Shown here: in pieces, positions 57,321 to 64,000 of the stretch
Position numbering within the stretch: position 1 is the first letter of the stretch
Layout: the number at the start of each line of letters is the position of its first letter
From: Amphibalanus amphitrite
Lineage: Eukaryota; Arthropoda; Thecostraca; Balanomorpha; Balanidae
Direction of reading: 5' to 3'
Assembly (NCBI RefSeq): GCF_019059575.1
Contig: NW_024881518.1
Location: forward strand, 868,001-932,000
DNA: 64,000 nucleotides
Made by a program: the position numbers and the translations under genes
Notes under the pieces: model-generated
The model's input: only the letters and a program-made list of their open reading frames with translations
What the model was told of the DNA's origin: nothing
Databases searched by the model: none

Positions 57321-60300
57321 GTGGGGCGAGAGTCAGCTGCTTCTCACCAGTCCCGGTTCACCGCAGCCGCCGTCAGGGTGAAAATCGGTAGTCTTGAGGC
57401 GTGGGCACTCATTGATTCTGGCGCAGATTTCTCGATGGTGAGGTGCGGCTTACATCAGCGCATCAAGGTGGAGTTGGGCTGTAAGTCAACCACCCCTTCG
57501 CGGTCTGCGAAGGGAGCGGGTGGGAGTCCGCTGGTGATCACGGAGGTACTCTGTGATGTCCCGATGTCGATCTCCGGAGAGACATTCGGATGTTCTCGAC
57601 TGGCAGCGGTGGCTGGTCTGGTGTATGACGTGATTCTCGGTCGAGATTTCTGTTGTCAGCATCGCACCATCATCGATGACGAAGAGGGAGTTTTTCGTAT
57701 CAAAGGGTTGAAAATTTCCCTTCCCACGTACCCAGAGATTCGAGCTTCCCGAGCTAAGGTTGTTCTGGCAGGGACGGTGACTATTCCGGGTCGCTCGATC
57801 CTGACAGCTGCAGCGGTGGTTGAACCGCTGGATGGATCCGGCGTAGCTGTGGCAGAGACGCCCATGACCGGGATGGTGGAGCCGAGCCCTGCAGCCGACT
57901 GGGACTCACTGTTGATACCGAGAGCTGTTGTTGCTGTCGCGACCGACGGCACAGTGCCCATTCAATTTTCGAACGTCGGGACAGAAGACGTTCGACTGCT
58001 GAAAGGCTCAGACGTGGGAACATTCTTCTCGATGGGAGACTCGTTGGGAGACATGTGTGAACTGTGTCCAGAGCCGGACGACGTGGTTGACGCGGTGGCG
58101 AGCTGCGAAGGTGGAGGTTTTCCACCGGAGGCAGCTGAAGATATCGATCCGGACGTGAAGCAGGCGCTGGAACCCGGTCTGACTGATCTCGGGGAACATG
58201 GTCAGGGGAGGCTGCGCGGCTTGTTCGAGAAATATGCCGATGTCTTCAGCTGGCGTCCCGGAGATATTGGTCAGACGAATCTAACCAGACACAAGATCGA
58301 TACTGGTGATGCTAGTCCCATCAAACAAAGACCACGGCGGGTGCCGCTGAAGGTGCGTGACCAGGTGGAGAAGCAGAAGAAGAAGATGCTACAGGATGGG
58401 ATCATCGAAGAAAGCGAAAGTCCCTGGTGCTCTCCAGTGGTACTGGTTCGCAAGAAGGACGGAACCTTCCGCTTCTGTGTTGACCTGAGAGCAGTGAACA
58501 GAGTGACGAAAGGCTTCGCGATGCCACTCCCTCGAATTGACGACTCTCTCGACACCCTGGCTAAAGCGAGGTGGTTCACCACGCTGGATATGGCCACGGG
58601 ATATTGGCAGGTGGAGTTGGCACCTGAGGATCGAGAAAAGACGGCGTTTTCGACGGGCAAGGGGCTACATCACTTCAGAGTGATGGCAATGGGCCTGAAG
58701 AATGCGAGCGGCACGTTCCAGAAGTTGATGGAAATGATCCTGGCGGGTCTGGACACAAAAAGTTGCCTAGTGTACCTGGATGACGTCATCCTGTTCAACA
58801 GGACGGAGGAAGAGCATCTGGCCACTTTACAAGAGGTGTTCGAGCGGATCCGAGCGGCGGGACTGAAGCTCAAGGCGCAAAAATGTCGCTTCGCTCGCAA
58901 AGAAGTGACGTTCCTCGGCCACCTAGTCTCCGAAGAGGGAATCCGGCCAGATCCACGTAACGTGGAAAAGGTACTGGCATGGCCACATCCATCATCCGAC
59001 GAAGAGATGAGGAGTTTTCTCGGTCTGTGCGGGTACTACGCACGCTTCATCCAAGGATATGCGGCAATCACAAAGCCTCTGCGAGACGCCACGGTGGCGG
59101 ACGGTCAAATCAGGTGGACGGAAGCGATGCGAGGAGCCTTCGAGCAGCTTAAGTCCGTCCTGGCCACGCCGCCGATCCTGACGCTACCAACTGGCAAGGG
59201 GACGTTTGTCCTGTACACCGATGCCTGCAACTTCGCGGTTGGCGTTGTCTTGACTGAGAAGACAGGGGAGTATGAGCGGGTGGTCGCCTATGAGAGTAAG
59301 GCGCTGTCGAAGCAGCAGGTGAAATGGCCCACCTACGACAAAGAGCTCTGGGCTGTGGTCCACGGCATCAGACATTTCCGGCAATATACAGTTGGAGCCA
59401 AGTTCGAGGTAGTGACTGACCACGAACCTCTGGCAAACATCCCTGATTCGATCTCGGTGGAACGTGATGGCACAGGACGTCGAGGACGCTGGGCGGTCGA
59501 GCTAAGCTCCTTCGACTTCATGGTTCGGGTCCGCAGTGGGGTGAGGCATGGCAATGCGGATGCACTATCGAGGAGGCCATCTGGGGTGTCCGTCGATGAG
59601 GGCAATGGTGGTCTGGCTGGGGATGCCGGCATGTCGCGAGCAATGGGCGGATCAGTCCCGACGGCTGGCGGTTCGCCAACACCGTCACGGTCCACGGCGG
59701 CTTCGCCGACAGGGAATGCGGCGATCTCTGGGGTAGGAGGGTCACCATATTCCGTGATCACCTCTGTAGCACCCGCCACATTATCGTCAGGGCCGACAGA
59801 CAGGGTGAACCCGGCGACAAAGACGTTGACGCCCCCCTCCGCAGTCGGGGAGAAACGATCAACCGAGTCGCTGCTGCTGGAGGCCCAACAAGACGATCCA
59901 ACGTTATCGGCGTTGTGTCGGGCAAGGGAGGAGGGGAGGATGCCTAAATCCACAGAGACGAGCGGTTGGGCCGTCTTGAAGAAGCACTGGGGACAAGTAG
60001 AGGTTCGCTCAGGAGTGTTAGGAATTGCCAGCAAGCAACGTTTCCAGGCGGCCGTGCCCAAGGCAATTCAAGCTGAAATCATCAGACTCGCCCACGATGA
60101 CAAATCCAGTGGTCACATGGGTCGGAGGCGGACCATCGCTCGGGTAAAAGCCCGGTTCGTGTGGCCGGGGATGAACGAGGACGTCCGCAGCTACTGCGCC
60201 TCGTGCACACAATGTCAGCGACGCTGTAGGCCTGCCCCGAGCAGGCGTGCACCATTGGTGACTGAGGTGACGTCTCGCCCCTTTGAGAGGGTTGCCATGG

Positions 60301-61394
60301 ACATCACGGAGATGCCTCTTTCCTCAAAAGGAAACAAATACGCACTCGTGATCATGGATTACTTTTCAAAGTACGTGAGAATTTACCCAATGCCAAATCA
60401 GAAGACGGAGACAGTCATGGATGCCTTCCTAGACTGGGTCCAAGAGCTTGGTGTCCCGGAGAGGCTACACACTGATCAGGGCGCACAGTTTGAGTCTCTG
60501 ATGATGAAGGAGATGTATACGAGACTCGGTATCCACAAGACTAGGACAACACCCTATCACCCGCAGAGCGACGGCATGGTCGAGCGCTTCATGCGTACAC
60601 TAAAGGACATGGTTTCGAAATACGTCGATGGCCAAGGCTTGAGCTGGGATGAGGGAGTCATGTCCTACGCCATGGCGTACAACTCGTCCCTCCACGAAAC
60701 TACCGGGTACACCCCATTCTATTTGATTCATGGCTTCGAGCCTCGGGTACCGCTGGACGTGGTGTATGGCCCCGAAACTGACCCAATCCCGACCAGGACG
60801 TTCCTTAACAGTCGGCTGAAGACAATGAAACGGGCATATGCTCGTGTCAAAGAAGCCACGTCCAAAGCAGCTGCTCGGATGGCGGTTCGCCACGATAGCA
60901 GAGTCAATCACACTGCCTATCCTACAGGAACGAAAGTGTGGGTGCGAGATCACACGGCCGCCGTCGGCGGGAAGCCGAAACTGGGTCTGCCGTATAAGGG
61001 ACCGGTGACCATCATCGGTAACCGTGGGGGGCGAGATGAAACAACATATAAAATTCAGGACGAGCGCGGCAAAGTACGTCAGGTTCACTACAATGACCTG
61101 AAGGAGTTTGTGCCACGGGTGTCTGGCATTCAGGAAGGGACTACCAAGCGCCACACTCAGGGACCAGATATGACTAAGGAAATGACTCAGGAACATGACA
61201 CGGGGATCCGGGAGTGGATACCCAATGAGGATCACACAACTGGCTTACAAGTACCATTCATGCCATTCGTAAGGGCCGGCGGGTCCGCCGGAGGGACCCA
61301 TCGGGAGCAGCAGGGTGGGACACCCCAAGGGTACTACATAACGCGAACCGGGCGGGTGTCAAGGCCGCCCGCATACTATCAGGCGGGACGATGA
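57321..61394 (+). CDS. pol: Gypsy-2 Pol polyprotein
   Basis: About 1357 residues from the first usable codon (a GTG; the frame is open into gag and is probably entered by a -1 shift). It contains a protease with DSGAD (about 32-36), reverse transcriptase with YLDD (about 486-489), and RNase H (YTDACNFAVG, TYDKELWAVVHG). The integrase has an HHCC zinc region (about 925-965) and D...D35E core (DITEMP about 993, TDQGAQF about 1052, VERFMRTLKD about 1087). The C-terminal GPY/F-like module reads LPYKGPVTIIGNRGG. The 3' end is a Gly/Arg-rich tail. All catalytic motifs are present. Ends TGA, followed in frame by a TAG and then the ORF3 ATG. Confidence 0.92.
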   Translation: MGRESAASHQSRFTAAAVRVKIGSLEAWALIDSGADFSMVRCGLHQRIKVELGCKSTTPSRSAKGAGGSPLVITEVLCDVPMSISGETFGCSRLAAVAGLVYDVILGRDFCCQHRTIIDDEEGVFRIKGLKISLPTYPEIRASRAKVVLAGTVTIPGRSILTAAAVVEPLDGSGVAVAETPMTGMVEPSPAADWDSLLIPRAVVAVATDGTVPIQFSNVGTEDVRLLKGSDVGTFFSMGDSLGDMCELCPEPDDVVDAVASCEGGGFPPEAAEDIDPDVKQALEPGLTDLGEHGQGRLRGLFEKYADVFSWRPGDIGQTNLTRHKIDTGDASPIKQRPRRVPLKVRDQVEKQKKKMLQDGIIEESESPWCSPVVLVRKKDGTFRFCVDLRAVNRVTKGFAMPLPRIDDSLDTLAKARWFTTLDMATGYWQVELAPEDREKTAFSTGKGLHHFRVMAMGLKNASGTFQKLMEMILAGLDTKSCLVYLDDVILFNRTEEEHLATLQEVFERIRAAGLKLKAQKCRFARKEVTFLGHLVSEEGIRPDPRNVEKVLAWPHPSSDEEMRSFLGLCGYYARFIQGYAAITKPLRDATVADGQIRWTEAMRGAFEQLKSVLATPPILTLPTGKGTFVLYTDACNFAVGVVLTEKTGEYERVVAYESKALSKQQVKWPTYDKELWAVVHGIRHFRQYTVGAKFEVVTDHEPLANIPDSISVERDGTGRRGRWAVELSSFDFMVRVRSGVRHGNADALSRRPSGVSVDEGNGGLAGDAGMSRAMGGSVPTAGGSPTPSRSTAASPTGNAAISGVGGSPYSVITSVAPATLSSGPTDRVNPATKTLTPPSAVGEKRSTESLLLEAQQDDPTLSALCRAREEGRMPKSTETSGWAVLKKHWGQVEVRSGVLGIASKQRFQAAVPKAIQAEIIRLAHDDKSSGHMGRRRTIARVKARFVWPGMNEDVRSYCASCTQCQRRCRPAPSRRAPLVTEVTSRPFERVAMDITEMPLSSKGNKYALVIMDYFSKYVRIYPMPNQKTETVMDAFLDWVQELGVPERLHTDQGAQFESLMMKEMYTRLGIHKTRTTPYHPQSDGMVERFMRTLKDMVSKYVDGQGLSWDEGVMSYAMAYNSSLHETTGYTPFYLIHGFEPRVPLDVVYGPETDPIPTRTFLNSRLKTMKRAYARVKEATSKAAARMAVRHDSRVNHTAYPTGTKVWVRDHTAAVGGKPKLGLPYKGPVTIIGNRGGRDETTYKIQDERGKVRQVHYNDLKEFVPRVSGIQEGTTKRHTQGPDMTKEMTQEHDTGIREWIPNEDHTTGLQVPFMPFVRAGGSAGGTHREQQGGTPQGYYITRTGRVSRPPAYYQAGR

Positions 61395-61404
61395 ATGAGT
61401 CCAG

Positions 61405-61418
61405 CTTTCTAGTTTCAG
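61405..61418 (+). promoter_or_regulatory. Candidate splice acceptor directly before ORF3
   Basis: CTTTCTAGTTTCAG|ATGGAG: a pyrimidine-rich stretch and AG exactly before the ORF3 start codon, fitting a subgenomic mRNA that joins the leader donor at 55899 to ORF3. Confidence 0.55.
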
Positions 61419-62537
61419 ATGGAGCGCATGCGGCAGGAGATCGATCGCCTATGGTCGGCCCTCGAAGAGGAGAGGGAGCAGAGGCGGCGGGAAGTGGCCG
61501 AAGTACGTGCCGCCCTGGAGGCTGTCCAGCAGCAGGAGGACATCGCGCTCCCCATCGGCGCCGGAGCGGTTGGTGGACCATCGACGACGACCGGCTTGCT
61601 CACGGGTGATGCGCAGCGGTCTGTAGAGTATCTGCCGCCGCTGTCTCCGACGTCCGCCGTGTTAGCCGGTGTCTCCACACCCCCGTTCGTGACTACCCTG
61701 CTAGAGGCGGGCGCAGGAGATCCTGTGCGTGACCATCTGTCTCCGCTGGCGGTCGACCTGGTGGAGACTGACACAACGGACCTGCTAAGTGAGCTGCTGG
61801 GTGTCGAGGCGCAAGAGTTCGAGGAGTTTTCGAACATGGAGCTGCAGGACGAGAAGCCGCGGGAGGAGACGCCCACAGACGGGTCGCCGGAGGAGGTGGT
61901 AGTTGGTGAGGCCGACGGGGCGTCCGGCGGTTCGCCGGAGGCTGGTCGCGCGGAAGCCGTCCTTCTCATCGGGGACTCGATCCTGCACAGAACAGACGTC
62001 CGTTGCGACCCACCCCGAAGCCTCACCATCCGGGCCATACCGGGGTACACACTGCGCCGCTGGGTGGCTGAGGGGGTCATGGAGGTGCGGAGGTGGTTGG
62101 ATGGCCTTCATCCTGACACCTCCAGTGCCCAAGTAATCCTGTGGGTAGGAGGAAACGATGTGTACCCGAAGGACGCCATCAAACTACCAGAGGGGATGAA
62201 GACGCGGTTGATGAAAGAAGTTCAGGACCGGATCGGAGAAATACAGAGGATGGGAGTGCACGTCACACTCGTGGGCACCCAGCCGCGGCTGTCCCGGGAT
62301 CGGGGCCGACAATGGGAAGAGACGCAAGCCTATGAACTCGAGAAGTCTCTCCGCCAAATCAAGAAGGCTACGGGAGCTGCCGTCATCCCGCTGGGGCGGC
62401 GACTCTGTTGCCGCCACGGCAAGCGACGGGTGTATAAGGTGGCAGAGGGGCTCCATCTCGCGGACGGCGTACATCTGAACAAGAGGGGCTACGGGTGCAT
62501 CAGTTTGTCATTCCCCAAGTGGCTCCGCATGCGTTAA
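61419..62537 (+). CDS. Gypsy-2 ORF3: coiled coil plus SGNH/GDSL hydrolase domain
   Basis: This 372-residue protein sits in the env position. Residues 1-40 form a charged heptad-rich coiled coil (MERMRQEIDRLWSALEEERE). Residues 41-178 are low-complexity and acidic. Residues 180-360 carry the SGNH-hydrolase blocks in order: block I LLIGDSIL (Ser187 nucleophile), block II IPGYTLRRW (Gly209), block III VGGNDVY (Asn246) and block V ADGVHLNKRGY (Asp349, His352). All catalytic residues are present, so it may be an active esterase or acetylhydrolase. No signal peptide or transmembrane segment is visible, so it is not a normal envelope glycoprotein. It is in the pol frame, separated by two stops, and starts right after a splice-acceptor-like sequence. 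Similar esterase domains are known in ORF1 of CR1-type LINEs and in some tyrosine-recombinase retroelements. How common they are in gypsy elements I cannot check. Confidence 0.85.
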   Translation: MERMRQEIDRLWSALEEEREQRRREVAEVRAALEAVQQQEDIALPIGAGAVGGPSTTTGLLTGDAQRSVEYLPPLSPTSAVLAGVSTPPFVTTLLEAGAGDPVRDHLSPLAVDLVETDTTDLLSELLGVEAQEFEEFSNMELQDEKPREETPTDGSPEEVVVGEADGASGGSPEAGRAEAVLLIGDSILHRTDVRCDPPRSLTIRAIPGYTLRRWVAEGVMEVRRWLDGLHPDTSSAQVILWVGGNDVYPKDAIKLPEGMKTRLMKEVQDRIGEIQRMGVHVTLVGTQPRLSRDRGRQWEETQAYELEKSLRQIKKATGAAVIPLGRRLCCRHGKRRVYKVAEGLHLADGVHLNKRGYGCISLSFPKWLRMR

Positions 62538-62560
62538 CGGGTGTAGGGCAGGTGGTGAAG

Positions 62561-62936
62561 GCGGTCGTTCGGGTGGCGGCCCGTGCATCCGTACATGTAT
62601 GTAGCAGCGGCTGAATGTGTGTGTTCTTTTGGTGTTGAGGTGTCTCACTTTCGTTCTGGGGCGGCGCAAGTACCTTTTTTTTTTGTTTCGTTAAGCGAGC
62701 AAGGAGCGGCTCGACTCAGTAGTAGTATGGAGGCTGTGGTGTCGCGAGCTGCTCCCCCCCTGCCCCGGGGCCTGGCGACGCCATTGGCGGCGCCGGCGCG
62801 CAGACGCGGGGTTCGAGAGCAGTCGGCCGCCGGCCCGCGCGGGGTGCGGTTGCGGTAGTAGCGATCGGTGTTTGGCGCTCAGGGAAGTTTAACGCAATGC
62901 AGCTTTGGTTGTGAATAAAGAACTCACGTTATAACA
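62561..62936 (+). repeat. Probable Gypsy-3 5' LTR (left end unresolved)
   Basis: The right end is placed at ATAACA (62936), three bases before TGGCGACAAGGATGAG, which looks like a primer-binding site. AATAAA at 62914-62919 sits where an LTR poly-A signal should. The LTR start was not located with confidence. Confidence 0.4.
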
Positions 62937-62939
62937 TCC

Positions 62940-63792
62940 TGGCGACAAGGATGAGATCAAGGTGAAGCCTTGGAGCTGTGATTGCGAGTGATGGCGAAAC
63001 GGGCCAGTGATCAGTGCGCGGTGGTCAGCGAGAGCGGACAGGCCACGGACGGTGAGGGCGCAAACGTTGCTTAGTACGAATGCTTAGTGCTTAGTATTGC
63101 TTAGTATTTTTATTTTCGCGCTGCTGCTGGTAGTGTGCCTGTCGCGCGGCGGCCGTTGTCCTGGTCCTGGCAGGGTTTTCCATGTGATCGCCGAAATTCG
63201 TGGCGGCCATGATGCCTCGGCAGTGTGGTGTGCGTGCGTGGCGCATGCGTCGGCGTGCTGCACGCTGATTGGTCGGCCGGGGGTGACGCGCAGCTGTGGC
63301 AGCGCGTGTGATTGGCCGATCGGTGCGGCGGAGAGGGCCTCAATGCGGTTTGAGGTGCCTGGTCCCCGAAGCGGGTAATTTCGGCGGGAAGCTGGCGCGC
63401 GGCCGGGCGGTGCGGGACGAGTGCGCATGCGCGCGCGGTGACGTGCGTGTGACGTCACTACCACGTGACGCCCCCGTCGAGAAAAGCGCGGGAAACCGCA
63501 GCTGCAGCGCCAAGTACAGGCGCAGGGCGGCGCGGTGAGCGGTGGCCGACCGGCGTGTGCGGTGACCGACCGGCGTGTGCGGTGACCGGCCGGTGTGAGC
63601 GGTGACCGGCCGGTGTGAGCGGTGACGCCCGGCTGCGGGCCGACCGGTGGAGCGGCTGCGGGCCGCCGGTGGAGCGGCTGCGGGCCGACGGTGGAGCGGC
63701 CGCGGGCCGACGGTGGAGCGGCTGCGGGCCGACGGTGGAGCGGCGGCGAGCCGACCGGAGAAACGACGTGCTGGTGAGAGGGCGGCGGCACG
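62940..63792 (+). other. Gypsy-3 leader with tandem repeats
   Basis: GC-rich leader between the primer site and gag. 63536-63625 repeats a 20 bp unit like GGTGTGAGCGGTGACCGGCC. 63630-63750 repeats a 20-21 bp unit like GCTGCGGGCCGACGGTGGAG about five to six times. Confidence 0.6.
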
Positions 63793-64000
63793 ATGGATCC
63801 AACGGGGATGCAGATAGTGTCTGCGGTGCCGTACCGTCCAGGCACGGACTTTGAAAAGTGGCTCCGGGCATTGGAGCGGTATATGATCGCTGTTGACATT
63901 CAAGGGCCTGCGAGACGGTGTGCAGTCCTGTTGCACCTGGTGGGCCCGGACCTCGCCGATGTCAGCGATTCACTGCCTGAGGAGGACGCCGAGAGACAGG
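63793..64000 (+). CDS. gag: Gypsy-3 Gag, N-terminal part (cut by window end)
   Basis: An ATG at 63793 opens a frame running off the window: MDPTGMQIVSAVPYRPGTDF, then EKWLRALERYMIAVDI and RRCAVLLHLVGPDLADV. This is the usual start of a Ty3/gypsy Gag capsid region. It is a different family from Gypsy-1 and Gypsy-2. No stop in the 69 visible codons. Confidence 0.75.
   Translation, partial: MDPTGMQIVSAVPYRPGTDFEKWLRALERYMIAVDIQGPARRCAVLLHLVGPDLADVSDSLPEEDAERQ

Larger units (their letters stand above)
55653..62560 (+). mobile_element. Ty3/gypsy element Gypsy-2 with a third ORF
   Basis: Order: candidate LTR, primer site, leader with a strong splice donor (55898/55899), gag, pol, splice acceptor, ORF3. 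The 3' LTR is not seen; Gypsy-3 begins just after ORF3 and may have inserted into the tail of Gypsy-2, pushing the LTR beyond the window. All three ORFs are open, indicating a recent copy. Confidence 0.8.

Noticed and set aside
59333-60061. 242-codon antisense frame over Gypsy-2 pol
   Set aside because: Shadow of pol; no recognisable motif.
61419-62537. ORF3 as a normal envelope glycoprotein
   Set aside because: No signal peptide, transmembrane segment or furin-like site seen; the SGNH blocks explain the conserved part better.

Overview
The window is nuclear DNA of an animal, most likely an arthropod and perhaps a crustacean. Coding exons are GC-rich and separated by GT-AG introns. The host genes are a hemopexin-domain protein of the matrix metalloproteinase type, two secreted lectins and a C2H2 zinc-finger protein with a ZAD-like N-terminus. 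The ZAD is typical of arthropods. A barnacle-like genome is my guess; nothing here proves the species.

Layout. Region 0-11 kb holds the host genes: the 3' exons of a hemopexin/MMP-type gene (+), an intronless lectin gene (lectin-1, +) and an intronless ZAD-C2H2 zinc-finger gene (-). Region 11.2-32.05 kb is one nested stack of transposons. A foldback MITE is split by a Tc1/mariner-like element. That element is split by a 19.1 kb insertion with TIRs and a TTA duplication. The insertion itself contains piggyBac-type MITEs flanked by TTAA, a second mariner, a hAT-like element and two copies of a degenerate minisatellite block. Region 32-39 kb is largely non-coding and ends with lectin-2 (-), an inverted near-copy of lectin-1. 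Region 39-47.6 kb is MITEs, foldbacks and tandem repeats. Region 47.6-54.7 kb is one piggyBac-type MITE interrupted by a young Ty3/gypsy element (Gypsy-1, -). That element has a tRNA-Trp primer-binding site and a second, different LTR trapped inside it. Region 55.6-62.5 kb is a second gypsy element (Gypsy-2, +) with gag, pol and a third ORF in the env position. The third ORF encodes a coiled coil plus an SGNH/GDSL hydrolase domain with all catalytic blocks, and its ATG directly follows a good splice acceptor. Region 62.6-64 kb is the start of a third gypsy element (Gypsy-3, +), cut by the window edge.

The most unusual item is Gypsy-2 ORF3, because an esterase-type domain is not what one expects in the env slot of a gypsy element. 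Next come the nested insertion, which can be resolved by uniting the two halves of a mariner transposase, the chimeric Gypsy-1, and the lectin pair, whose divergence is confined to half of the C-type lectin domain.
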